48,977 nucleotides of DNA from positions 1 to 48,977 of the forward strand of contig DBMO01000026.1 of assembly GCA_002298995.1 (NCBI GenBank), in the 5' to 3' direction. The position numbers were made by a program, and so were the translations under genes. Of the stretch, positions 7,933 to 16,503 are shown piece by piece (position 1 is the stretch's first letter; every line of letters begins with the position of its first letter). The notes under the pieces were generated by a model that was not told the DNA's origin, made no database searches, and saw only the letters and a program-made list of their open reading frames with translations. The DNA is from Desulfarculales bacterium UBA696 (lineage in GTDB: Bacteria > Desulfobacterota > Syntrophobacteria > Syntrophobacterales > Syntrophobacteraceae).

Positions 7933-9120
7933 ATGCGTACCAATTACAGGTCCCGTGCGACTGTTCTTACAGGGATTTTTCTTTTATCTCTTCTGCTTGC
8001 CGGATGTGGTGAACAGAAAGCTGCCGGTGGATCTCCGCAGAGCGGCCCCGCCGAGGTGGGTGTGTTTGTCGTGGAACCGCAGTGTTTGACGATAACGTCT
8101 GAATTGCCGGGACGGACTTCGGCGTACCTCATTGCGGAGGTGCGGCCGCAGGTGGGGGGAATAATCCAGAAACGACTCTTCGCCGAGGGGGCCGATGTAA
8201 AGGCGGGCGAGGTTCTCTACCAGATCGACGCGGCCTCCTACAAGGCGGCTTATTCCAGCGCCAAGGCGGCGCTCAGCAAGTCCGAAGCGGTCCTTGAGAC
8301 CAACCGCTCGAAAGCAGGCCGCTACAAGCAGTTGCTTCCCATAAAAGCGGTCAGCCAGCAGGATTGCGAGGAAATGGCCGGCCTTGCCAAACAGGCCGAA
8401 GCCGATGTTGAATCGAACAAGGCGGCCCTTGAAACAGCCCGCATAAACCTTGATTACACTCGCGTCACCTCGCCGATTTCGGGCCGGGTCGGCAGGTCAT
8501 CGGTCACGACCGGCGCCCTGGTGACGGCAAGCCAGAACTCACCGCTTTGCACCGTCCAGCAGCTCGATCCCATCTATGTCGACCTGACGCAGTCGAGCAC
8601 CGAAATGCTGCGCCTGAGGCAAAACCTGGCGGATGGCCAGCTGAAGAGTAACGGCATTAAAGCGGCAAAGACCAGGCTCCTGCTCGAAGACGGCACCCCA
8701 TACCCAAGGGAAGGCACCCTTAAGTTCTCCGAGGTAACCGTTGACCAGAGCACCGGTTCGATTACCCTGCGCGCCGTCTTTCCCAATCCCGAACACCTTC
8801 TGCTTCCAGGAATGTACGTGCGGGCAGTGATAGAACAGGGCGTGAACGAACAGGCCATCCTCGTGCCGCAACAGGGAGTCGCCCGCGACCCCAAAGGCAA
8901 GGCTACGGCCCTGGTAGTTGGAGATGACGGAAAGGTCGAACAGCGAGCGATCAGGATAGCGCGCGCCGAGGGGGACAAGTGGCTGGTCAGCGAAGGGCTC
9001 AAACCAGGTGATCGGGTGATTGTCGATGGGCTTCAGAAGGTTGGTCCGGGTGCTCCGTGCAAGGTGGCGCCGACCTCGACCGCGCCGGTGAGTGCAAAAA
9101 CCGGGACGGCCGGTCAGTAA
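7933..9120 (+). CDS. RND efflux periplasmic adaptor (AcrA/MexA type lipoprotein)
   Basis: Membrane-fusion protein linking an inner-membrane RND pump to an outer-membrane channel. A lipoprotein signal is clear: a hydrophobic stretch ending LLLAGCGEQ, with the lipidated Cys at about residue 26. Then come a lipoyl half-motif (VRPQVGGIIQKRLFAEGADV), an alpha hairpin at about 95-160, the second half with SPISGRVGRS, and beta-barrel/membrane-proximal domains. At 395 residues it is typical for AcrA. The ATG at 7933 follows AGAGGTG; a GTG six bases earlier is also open. The pump gene starts 11 bp downstream, so the two form an operon. No TolC-like channel gene follows. Confidence 0.95.
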   Translation: MRTNYRSRATVLTGIFLLSLLLAGCGEQKAAGGSPQSGPAEVGVFVVEPQCLTITSELPGRTSAYLIAEVRPQVGGIIQKRLFAEGADVKAGEVLYQIDAASYKAAYSSAKAALSKSEAVLETNRSKAGRYKQLLPIKAVSQQDCEEMAGLAKQAEADVESNKAALETARINLDYTRVTSPISGRVGRSSVTTGALVTASQNSPLCTVQQLDPIYVDLTQSSTEMLRLRQNLADGQLKSNGIKAAKTRLLLEDGTPYPREGTLKFSEVTVDQSTGSITLRAVFPNPEHLLLPGMYVRAVIEQGVNEQAILVPQQGVARDPKGKATALVVGDDGKVEQRAIRIARAEGDKWLVSEGLKPGDRVIVDGLQKVGPGAPCKVAPTSTAPVSAKTGTAGQ

Positions 9121-9131
9121 AGGAGAATCCA

Positions 9132-12100
9132 GTGGCCCACTTTTTCATAGACCGTCCCATATTCGCATGGGTAATCGCGATCGTCATCATGCTTGCGGGT
9201 GTTCTCGCAATCAGGACGCTGCCAATAGCCCAGTATCCCGCGATCGCACCGCCGCAAGTCGGCTTGGACGCTTCATATCCGGGAGCGTCGGCAAAGACTG
9301 TCGAAGATACCGTGACCCAGGTGATCGAGCAGAAGATGAACGGGATCGATCACCTGCGCTATATGTCTTCTACCAGCGACTCATCCGGCAGCATGAACAT
9401 TTCACTCACCTTTGACGCCGGTACCGACCCCAACGTAGCGCAGGTGCAGGTGCAGAACAAACTCCAGCTCGCCATGCCGCTGCTCCCGCAGGTGGTCGAG
9501 CAGCTGGGGGTTCGTGTCAGTAAATCCACGCAAAACTTCCTGATGGTTTTGGGTTTTATCTCCGAAGACGGCAGCATGAACCAGGAAGATTTATCGGATT
9601 ACGTGGCAAACTCGATCCTGGACCCCGTAAGCAGGATCGACGGAGTCGGGGATGTTCAATTATTCGGGTCGCAATACGCGATGCGGATCTGGCTCGATCC
9701 GAACAGCCTCAACAACTATAAACTCACACCCTCCGATGTCAAATCGGCCATACAGGCGCAGAACGTGCAAGTTTCCGCCGGTCAGCTCGGCGGCTCTCCA
9801 TCCGTTAGCGGCCAGCGGCTCAATGCCACCATTACCGCGCAGACGCTTCTTCAAACGCCTGAACAGTTTGGCGCAATCATGCTGCGCACCAACTCCGATG
9901 GTTCAACCGTTCGCCTTCGCGACGTGGCGCGCGTTGAAATCGGCAGCGAAAACTACGATACGGTTGCGCACTTTAATGGCAGGATGGCAACCGGCATCGG
10001 AATAAAACTGGCCGCGGGCGCCAATGCGCTAAATACCGCCGAAGCGGTGAAAGCGAAGATCGCCGAGCTGTCGCAATTCTTCCCGATCGGCATGAAGGCG
10101 GCAGTGCCATACGATACGACTCCCTTCGTCAAGATATCCATCGAGGAAGTGCTGAAGACCTTGGCCGAGGCGATCTTGCTGGTCTTTCTGGTGATGTATC
10201 TTTTCCTTCAGAACTTCCGGGCCACGCTGATCCCGACCATAGCGGTGCCCGTAGTATTGCTGGGGACCTTCGGCGTGCTGGCGGCTTGCGGTTTTTCGAT
10301 CAACACTCTTACCATGTTCGGCATGGTGCTCGCCATTGGACTGCTGGTCGATGATGCAATCGTTGTGGTGGAAAACGTCGAGCGCGTGATGAGGGAAGAT
10401 GGGCTCTCACCCAAAGAAGCGACTCGAAAGTCCATGGGTCAGATAACGGGCGCGCTCGTGGGCATAGCACTCGTGCTCTCGGCGGTTTTCGTACCCATGG
10501 CTTTTTTCGGTGGATCGACCGGGGTTATCTATCGTCAGTTTTCGATCACTATCGTCTCCGCCATGGCCCTGTCCGTGCTCATAGCCCTGGTGTTAACCCC
10601 AGCGCTTTGCGCGACCATGCTGAAACACGTTGAAGGTGGACACGGCAAGCCCCGCCGCGGTTTTTTCGGCTGGTTCAACAGGGTTTTCGACCGAAGCAGC
10701 CGGAGCTATCAGAACTCGGTCGGCCGAATCCTCGGCAGGCGCGCCGGTTTTATGGGAATCTATATAGTCATAGTCGGCGCGATGTGCTTCCTCTTCTGGC
10801 GCATGCCGACATCGTTTTTGCCCGATGAGGACCAGGGCGTCCTGTTCGTTCAGGTACAGTTGCCAACGGGCGCCACCCAGGAGCGGACCCTCGATGTGAT
10901 ACGCAGGGTTGAACATCACTTTAGGGTCGATCAGAAAGAAGCGGTCGAATCGATATTCACGGTGGCGGGGTTCAGTTTCGCAGGGCAGGGACAAAACACC
11001 GGCTTCGGGTTTGTCACTCTAAGGGACTGGAAAGAGCGCACACGCCCGGAGCTGCGCGTGGATGCGGTTGTCGGCAAAGCCATGGGGGCCTTCTCCCAGA
11101 TCAGGGATGCGATGGTTTTCGCCTTTGCCCCGCCGGCGGTGGTCGAGCTTGGGACGGCAAACGGCTTTGACTTCGTGCTTCAGGACCGCGCCGGGCTCGG
11201 CCACGAGAAGCTGATGCAGGCTCGCGGCCGCTTTCTTGAAATGGCGGCAAAGGACCCCAGTGTCATCGGCGTGAGGCCAAACGGCCAGGAAGACACCCCG
11301 GAGTTCAAGCTCGACATCGACCTGGCAAAGGCCGGGGCGCTTGGGGTTTCAGTTTCCGAAATAAGCGACGAACTATCCACCGCCTGGGGCAGCGCCTACT
11401 TAAACGATTTTATCGACAGGGGCCGAATCAAAAAAGTGTATCTGCAGGCCGATGCGCAGTTTCGGATGCTGCCGGAGGACATAAACAAGTGGTATGTCCG
11501 CAACAATGCGGGGACCATGGTGCCGTTCTCCTCGTTCACCGACGCACGCTGGACTTACGGCTCCCCGCGCCTGGAGCGCTACAACGGCCTGCCTTCGATC
11601 GAGATCCTCGGTCAGGCGGCGCCGGGGAAGAGTTCGGGGGATGCAATGAAGACGGTGGAAGATATTGCGTCCCGCCTTCCAAAGGGTATTGGCTATGACT
11701 GGACAGGCCTCTCGTTTCAGGAGCGGCTCTCTGGTTCGCAGGCGCCGATGCTTTACGGGATTTCTCTACTCGTGGTGTTTCTGTGCCTTGCCGCCCTGTA
11801 CGAGAGCTGGGCAATTCCCTTCTCGGTCATGCTGGTCGTGCCTCTCGGGGTATTCGGCGCGCTCGCGGCGGCGAGTCTTCGCGGACTGCCAAACGACGTC
11901 TATTTTCAGGTCGGACTGCTCACCACCATCGGGTTGTCCGCTAAAAACGCCATTCTCATCGTGGAATTTGCAAAGGACCTGCACGATGCGGGGATGGGCT
12001 TGATAGAGGCGATTCTTGCCGCGGTGCGCATGCGCCTGAGACCGATCCTCATGACCTCGTTCGCCTTCATTCTCGGCGTAATGCCCCTTGCTGTCAGCAA

Positions 12101-12290
12101 GGGCGCCGGGTCAGGCAGTCAGAACGCAATCGGAACGGGCGTCATCGGCGGTATGTTTTCGGCAACCGTTCTGGCCATCTTCTTCGTGCCGCTCTTCTTC
12201 TTCCTGATATGCGGGTTATCGGGAAAGACCCGGCAGGGTCCGACTTCCGACGAGCAGCATGTCGCCGTCCCCACACGACCGGGCCATTAG
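9132..12290 (+). CDS. RND multidrug efflux permease (AcrB/MexB, HAE1 family)
   Basis: Proton-driven inner-membrane trimeric exporter of hydrophobic compounds, 1052 residues from the GTG at 9132, which has AAAGGAG just upstream. The frame stays open back to 9057, but MAHFFIDRPIFAWVIAIV is the canonical N-terminus. Twelve membrane helices in the usual 1+6+5 pattern are evident, with two large periplasmic loops. The proton-relay acidic pair is present in GLLVDDAIVVVENV, and the partner Lys in GLSAKNAILIVEFAKDL. The gene encodes only the pump; the outer-membrane component must come from elsewhere. Confidence 0.96.
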   Translation: MAHFFIDRPIFAWVIAIVIMLAGVLAIRTLPIAQYPAIAPPQVGLDASYPGASAKTVEDTVTQVIEQKMNGIDHLRYMSSTSDSSGSMNISLTFDAGTDPNVAQVQVQNKLQLAMPLLPQVVEQLGVRVSKSTQNFLMVLGFISEDGSMNQEDLSDYVANSILDPVSRIDGVGDVQLFGSQYAMRIWLDPNSLNNYKLTPSDVKSAIQAQNVQVSAGQLGGSPSVSGQRLNATITAQTLLQTPEQFGAIMLRTNSDGSTVRLRDVARVEIGSENYDTVAHFNGRMATGIGIKLAAGANALNTAEAVKAKIAELSQFFPIGMKAAVPYDTTPFVKISIEEVLKTLAEAILLVFLVMYLFLQNFRATLIPTIAVPVVLLGTFGVLAACGFSINTLTMFGMVLAIGLLVDDAIVVVENVERVMREDGLSPKEATRKSMGQITGALVGIALVLSAVFVPMAFFGGSTGVIYRQFSITIVSAMALSVLIALVLTPALCATMLKHVEGGHGKPRRGFFGWFNRVFDRSSRSYQNSVGRILGRRAGFMGIYIVIVGAMCFLFWRMPTSFLPDEDQGVLFVQVQLPTGATQERTLDVIRRVEHHFRVDQKEAVESIFTVAGFSFAGQGQNTGFGFVTLRDWKERTRPELRVDAVVGKAMGAFSQIRDAMVFAFAPPAVVELGTANGFDFVLQDRAGLGHEKLMQARGRFLEMAAKDPSVIGVRPNGQEDTPEFKLDIDLAKAGALGVSVSEISDELSTAWGSAYLNDFIDRGRIKKVYLQADAQFRMLPEDINKWYVRNNAGTMVPFSSFTDARWTYGSPRLERYNGLPSIEILGQAAPGKSSGDAMKTVEDIASRLPKGIGYDWTGLSFQERLSGSQAPMLYGISLLVVFLCLAALYESWAIPFSVMLVVPLGVFGALAAASLRGLPNDVYFQVGLLTTIGLSAKNAILIVEFAKDLHDAGMGLIEAILAAVRMRLRPILMTSFAFILGVMPLAVSKGAGSGSQNAIGTGVIGGMFSATVLAIFFVPLFFFLICGLSGKTRQGPTSDEQHVAVPTRPGH

Positions 12291-12350
12291 TCTGAAGGCG
12301 ACGGTCGCCGGCCTTGCGACTTGCGATGGGGGCCGGTTTAACCGCCAAGA

Positions 12351-12378
12351 TTGCTTTGCGCGAGTTAAATTCTATAGT
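12351..12378 (+). promoter_or_regulatory. Candidate promoter of the UPF0173 gene
   Basis: TTGCTT (12351-12356), a 16-nt gap and TATAGT (12373-12378), overlapping a second -10-like TATAAA at 12378. The pattern lies about 75 bp before the hydrolase start in a short AT-rich patch. It is a moderate match only. Confidence 0.4.
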
Positions 12379-12454
12379 ATAAAATCCGACTGCGGCATCA
12401 AGCAGGAACCATCATCGCAATTCAATGATAAAGCCGAGGAAAAGGAGGATAGAA

Positions 12455-13084
12455 ATGGACCTTAAGGAAGCGGTGAAAAAGATTCACTGGCTGGGCCACG
12501 ATTGCATTCGACTGGACGGAAGCACTGTTGTGATTTTCGATCCATTCCAGGTAAAGGATTCCAAGCCGGCAGACCTTATCCTCATAAGCCACGATCATTT
12601 CGACCATAATTCTCCGGAAGACCTGCAAAAGGTTCGCAAAAGCGATTCCGTTATCGTTACCGACAAATCTTCAGCCGAGAAGATCAGCGGAGATGTAAGG
12701 GTCGTTGCACCCGGGGACAAGCTGAGCGTCAAGGGAGTGGCAATCGAGGCCCACCCGGCCTACAACACCGACAAGGAATTTCATCCGAAAGACGCCGGGA
12801 TGCTCTCCTTCGTAGTCACCCTGGACGGAGTGCGCTATTACCACGCCGGCGACACCGATTTCATCCCGGAAATGGCCGGCCTGGACGTCGATATCGCTTT
12901 CCTGCCGGTATCCGGCACCTACGTAATGACGGCCGACGAGGCTGTACTGGCCGCCAAGGCAATCAAGCCTAAAATAGCCATCCCAATGCACTACGGTGCG
13001 ATAGTCGGCTCCGAGGAAGACGCAAAGAAATTCAAGAAAGCCCTGGAGGGACAAATCGAGGTAGTTGTACTTCCGAAAGAATAG
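12455..13084 (+). CDS. UPF0173 metal-dependent hydrolase (metallo-beta-lactamase fold)
   Basis: A 209-residue cytoplasmic protein with the metal-binding motif SHDHFDHNS at about residues 47-55, a downstream HAGDTDF metal ligand motif and a C-terminal IPMHYG histidine. The pattern and length match the UPF0173/YtkL family of metal-dependent hydrolases, whose substrate is not established. The ATG at 12455 has a strong AAAGGAGG site; an upstream in-frame ATG at 12425 lacks one. It appears to be a single-gene unit between the RND operon and a repeat-rich gap. Confidence 0.9.
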   Translation: MDLKEAVKKIHWLGHDCIRLDGSTVVIFDPFQVKDSKPADLILISHDHFDHNSPEDLQKVRKSDSVIVTDKSSAEKISGDVRVVAPGDKLSVKGVAIEAHPAYNTDKEFHPKDAGMLSFVVTLDGVRYYHAGDTDFIPEMAGLDVDIAFLPVSGTYVMTADEAVLAAKAIKPKIAIPMHYGAIVGSEEDAKKFKKALEGQIEVVVLPKE

Positions 13085-13665
13085 CGAATCGGGCCGAATC
13101 GGGCGCGGAAGGCGCGACCAGAGTGAAACACCGGAATGCATGAACACATGAAAGTAGGATGGGCACAACGCTTTATCGTGCCCACCGGCGGTTTGTGGGC
13201 GCATGACAGGTTATTGCGCGGTCTCGTGACCGCGCAATGCGCTCGACCGAAGGTCTCCAGTTCTTTGAGTAACGGTCGAGAGTTGGAGACCTTCGGTCGA
13301 TGCAGCCGGCAAGGTCGGGAGACCTTGCCACAACAGAGTCATTCCCGCAGCGCTTCTGGGCGGGAATCCGGTGTCTTTGTTTCGGCAGGTAAACAACTTT
13401 GGGTTTAAAGCCGCTGGATTCCCGCCAGAAGCGCTACGGGAATGACGATTTTCGATACCGTCCCGGAGGTGAATCCAAATCTGGTTTGGGCAACAGCCCG
13501 TACCGACCTTGCCACAACAGAGACCTTGCCACAACGCCGAGGTTTCAAAAAAGCTATTTGGGCAACAGCCGAGGGCGACCTTGCCACAACCGAGGACAGC
13601 AACCCATAAACCTGTGCCCACTCCGCTTGAACTCGCTTTTGAATGAAAGAAGAATTCAAATCCAC
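13085..13665. repeat. Repeat-rich intergenic region before the YcaO gene
   Basis: About 580 bp without a convincing gene, built from several dispersed elements. These are a TGGGCAC/GTGCCCA hairpin (13160-13184), GGAGACCTTCGGTCG and GGTCGGGAGACC (13285-13334, also at 1778-1827), and a pair of mutually inverted elements at 13340-13370 and 13416-13444 carrying ATTCCCGC and GCGGGAAT arms. Two copies of TTTGGGCAACAGCC lie at 13485-13498 and 13557-13570, each followed by CCTTGCCACAAC. Open frames crossing it are repeat-derived. Confidence 0.8.
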
Positions 13666-14865
13666 ATGAGAGCACTTGAACTGAAAAAATGTCCAAAGGT
13701 CTATATCAAGGAGACGCACCGCTCCAAAGAGCCGGCGTCTACCCTGGAACTGGTCGAGAGGGTGCGCGGCGTCGCCGGAATGGATGAGATTATCGAGATC
13801 TCGGGCTGCGACCGCACGGGGATCCCGGCCTTCATGTGCGACCGCATCAGGCCGGACGGTTCGCGCACTACCCACACGGGCAAGGGGCTTACCCATACCC
13901 AGGCTCGGGTCTCCCTCATGATGGAAGCCGTTGAAAGGTATTCTTCCGAGTACCGCGACGAGTATTTCGGAAGCCTTGTAAAGGGAAGCTACAACTCGCT
14001 TCGATCCGGCCAAAACGTGCTCGACCCGCGGGAGTTGATCCTGAGTGCTTACTCCGAATACAATCCGGACGCCGAATTTTTCTGGGCGCGCTGTTTCGAG
14101 CTGATAAGCGGGACCGAAATCCTGGTCCCCGCCTGCGAAATATATCATCCGTTCGCTCTGGACGGCCTGAAGGTTGTCAACACCCATACCAACGGCCTCG
14201 CTTCAGGAAATACAATCGAGGAGGCAATCTTTCACGGGCTTTGCGAGCTGATCGAGCGCGATTCGTGGAGCATTGCGCAGTTCAACAGCGAACCGGGAGA
14301 GGCGGTTGTGGTCGAAAACAGCCCGGAAAGCGAATTCCTCGTGCGCATTGTCGAAATGTTCGAGGAGGCCGGCATTCGCGTTACGGCAAAGAATATAACC
14401 TCGGAAATCGGGGTGCCTGTCATGGCGGCCTTTGCCTCCGATACGCTCCAGCCCGAGATGATGATAATGGACGGATTCGGGGCGCATCTCGACCCGAGGG
14501 TCGCAATGGCTCGCGCGCTTCTCGAACTGGCGGTGACCCGGTCGGTGTTTCTCAAGAAATACGGCTGCGACGGTCTTCGTCATTCGCTTTATGCCGCCGC
14601 CGCGGAAGAGGACAATCGGTTTTACTGCGATTCCGAGATAAGCCTTGGAGAAATGGCCGCCCAGTTTTCCGGCGATATCCGCGAGGACGTTGAAATCGTT
14701 TTGGGAAAACTCCGGGCGTGTGGTTTCGAAAAGGTCATCGCAATTGATCTGTCCCGCGAGGACATGGGAATTCCGGTCGTAAGAGTTATTGTGCCCGGCC
14801 TGGAGAACTTTTGTTTCGATAAAGGCAGAAGGGGACCGAGGCTTTACGGGAACAGCCAAGAGTAA
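13666..14865 (+). CDS. YcaO-domain ATP-dependent cyclodehydratase/thioamidation-type protein
   Basis: YcaO enzymes activate backbone amides with ATP, forming azolines, amidines or thioamides in peptides and proteins. The 399-residue protein has YcaO hallmarks: HTGKGLTHTQARVSLMMEAV with VERYSSE at about residues 65-90, a second acidic motif GLASGNTIEEAIFHGLCELI followed by ERDSWS near 180-203, and a C-terminal VIVPGLE. It resembles the stand-alone YcaO proteins linked in archaea to thioamidation of methyl-CoM reductase. No TfuA partner, E1-like protein or Cys/Ser-rich precursor is seen nearby. The start ATG at 13666 was chosen because the upstream in-frame sequence is repeat DNA. A 123-residue gene follows after 45 bp. 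Confidence 0.85.
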   Translation: MRALELKKCPKVYIKETHRSKEPASTLELVERVRGVAGMDEIIEISGCDRTGIPAFMCDRIRPDGSRTTHTGKGLTHTQARVSLMMEAVERYSSEYRDEYFGSLVKGSYNSLRSGQNVLDPRELILSAYSEYNPDAEFFWARCFELISGTEILVPACEIYHPFALDGLKVVNTHTNGLASGNTIEEAIFHGLCELIERDSWSIAQFNSEPGEAVVVENSPESEFLVRIVEMFEEAGIRVTAKNITSEIGVPVMAAFASDTLQPEMMIMDGFGAHLDPRVAMARALLELAVTRSVFLKKYGCDGLRHSLYAAAAEEDNRFYCDSEISLGEMAAQFSGDIREDVEIVLGKLRACGFEKVIAIDLSREDMGIPVVRVIVPGLENFCFDKGRRGPRLYGNSQE

Positions 14866-14910
14866 GAATTCGAGAAACGTTAAGCACGAAAGAGGGGTAG
14901 AACCTATAAA

Positions 14911-15282
14911 ATGCTCTCTGAAGACGAGGTCCGCGAAAGGGCCAAATACTGCTACCTGGTCTTTCTTCAGCTTAGCTGGCTTCACAGCAATGACGACATT
15001 CCGCCGGAGAAATATATCGAGCGGCTTCGGGAATCCTCGCTCCAGCTTGGAGCCGATGAGTTCATCGTGATGACAATCGAGGAGGCACTGATGGAAAGTA
15101 TGTCCGACGCCGGTCTTCTCTCCCTTATGCCCCTTTTCGAGGGCTTTGCCCACGCTTTCTGCGAAGTTCTCGAAACCACTGTAGATGAAATCAAAAGGGA
15201 CATTCCCAACGATCTCCTGGTAAAACTTGCCGAAGAAATGGGAGTAAAGCCGAATATCCCGGAGGAGGGGCAGCAGCGCTGA
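14911..15282 (+). CDS. Small helical protein of unknown function, next to YcaO
   Basis: I do not recognise this 123-residue protein. It is acidic, appears entirely alpha-helical and lacks a signal peptide or membrane span. An amphipathic N-terminal segment (DEVRERAKYCYLVFLQL) and a hydrophobic middle (AGLLSLMPLFEGFAHAF) suggest a helical-bundle partner protein. It begins 45 bp after the YcaO stop, in the same direction, with AGAGGGG upstream, so co-transcription is likely. Its function may be to present a substrate to YcaO or regulate it, but that rests on context alone. Confidence 0.75.
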   Translation: MLSEDEVRERAKYCYLVFLQLSWLHSNDDIPPEKYIERLRESSLQLGADEFIVMTIEEALMESMSDAGLLSLMPLFEGFAHAFCEVLETTVDEIKRDIPNDLLVKLAEEMGVKPNIPEEGQQR

Positions 15283-15434
15283 CCTGCCGGTCGCGATTTG
15301 CTGCCCGCGGTTCCCTGTCCGGCGGCGCCAAAATCAAGCCTTGAGCGCAGGCTTCGTGTTAAGATGGAATTGAAGCCGGCTCCGGCATCCAAACTGCCCT
15401 GGTAAAAACCTGGTAATCATTGGTGACGTGGTTC

Positions 15435-16472
15435 ATGAAGGACAAATATATACAAATCGGACTTGCCCTGGTCATTGTGGTTGCCCTGTGCACGGGTGGA
15501 TATCTGATGTACGGCGGGCAGGATACGCCACGCTACACCGGACCTGTCGAAAAGATCAGCATCGGCACCGTAAGCAACGAAACCTCGACTTTGGTCCTGA
15601 TAGCCGAAAATAAAGGGTATTTCAGCCAAAACGGCCTCGATGTAACTATCCGCGAATTTCAATCGGGGAACTACTCGGTGGACGCCCTTCTGGACAACAA
15701 GGTGGATTTGGCCTCCTGTTCCGAGTTCGCCCTCGTGGAGAGGATATTCAAGCGAGGAAAGAACCTCAGGTTCATGGGGTCCTACGCAACCGTGGACAAT
15801 ACGGAGGTTGTGGCCCGCAACGACAAAATCACCAGTCCGGCTGATCTGAAGGGGAAGAAAATAGGTGTCACCAGTACAAGCATTGCATCTTTCTACCTTG
15901 GTGTCTTCCTTACTTTCAACGGTCTGACGCTCGATAATGTGGAACAGGTGGATGTAAAACCCTTCGATATGAAAGATGCGTTGGCAGAGGGCAGGGTGGA
16001 CGCGGTCATTACATGGGAGCCGAATTCGTGGGCCGTAGAAGAGAAGATGGGCGACCGGGTGGTTGTATGGCCCGGTCAAAACCAGCCCTACTACTGGCTT
16101 TTGGTCAGCAACAATGACGTATTAGCGTCAAAGGCGAGCGCCATCGAGCGTTTCATGGCGGCGCTGGCTCGGGCTGAGGATTTTGCGAGGCAGAAAGGAG
16201 AGGAGGCCAAGGAAATCGTCAGAAGCCGGTACAACTTCAATCCCGCTTACCTGAACCACGTGTGGTGGAACAAGACAAGATATGAGCTTTCGCTCGACCA
16301 GGCGTTGCTGATCGCCATGGAAGACGAGGCGCGCTGGATGATCAAAAACGGTATGTCATACGGGCGCAAGGAAGTTCCCGATTACTTGCAGTATCTTCAT
16401 TCGGATGCCCTGGTAAAGGCGAGACCCAGCTCCGTTCGGCTGATAGCAACGGAAAAACACAGAGACAATTAA
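15435..16472 (+). CDS. Membrane-anchored NMT1/SsuA-like solute-binding protein
   Basis: A periplasmic binding protein of the NitT/TauT/NMT1 (type 2) class, 345 residues from ATG 15435; TTG at 15420 and GTG at 15423 are alternative starts. A hydrophobic stretch at about residues 7-25 acts as signal or anchor; its ALC does not form a good lipobox. The mature part shows the class pattern: KISIGTVSNETSTLVLIAE, then VDLASCSEFALVERIF, then a DAVITWEPNSWAVEEK hinge. No ABC permease or ATPase gene is adjacent. Instead a histidine kinase begins 31 bp later, suggesting a ligand-sensing role. Confidence 0.85.
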   Translation: MKDKYIQIGLALVIVVALCTGGYLMYGGQDTPRYTGPVEKISIGTVSNETSTLVLIAENKGYFSQNGLDVTIREFQSGNYSVDALLDNKVDLASCSEFALVERIFKRGKNLRFMGSYATVDNTEVVARNDKITSPADLKGKKIGVTSTSIASFYLGVFLTFNGLTLDNVEQVDVKPFDMKDALAEGRVDAVITWEPNSWAVEEKMGDRVVVWPGQNQPYYWLLVSNNDVLASKASAIERFMAALARAEDFARQKGEEAKEIVRSRYNFNPAYLNHVWWNKTRYELSLDQALLIAMEDEARWMIKNGMSYGRKEVPDYLQYLHSDALVKARPSSVRLIATEKHRDN

Positions 16473-16503
16473 CAACTCTATTAAAGTCCTTTCGAGCAAT
16501 CAA

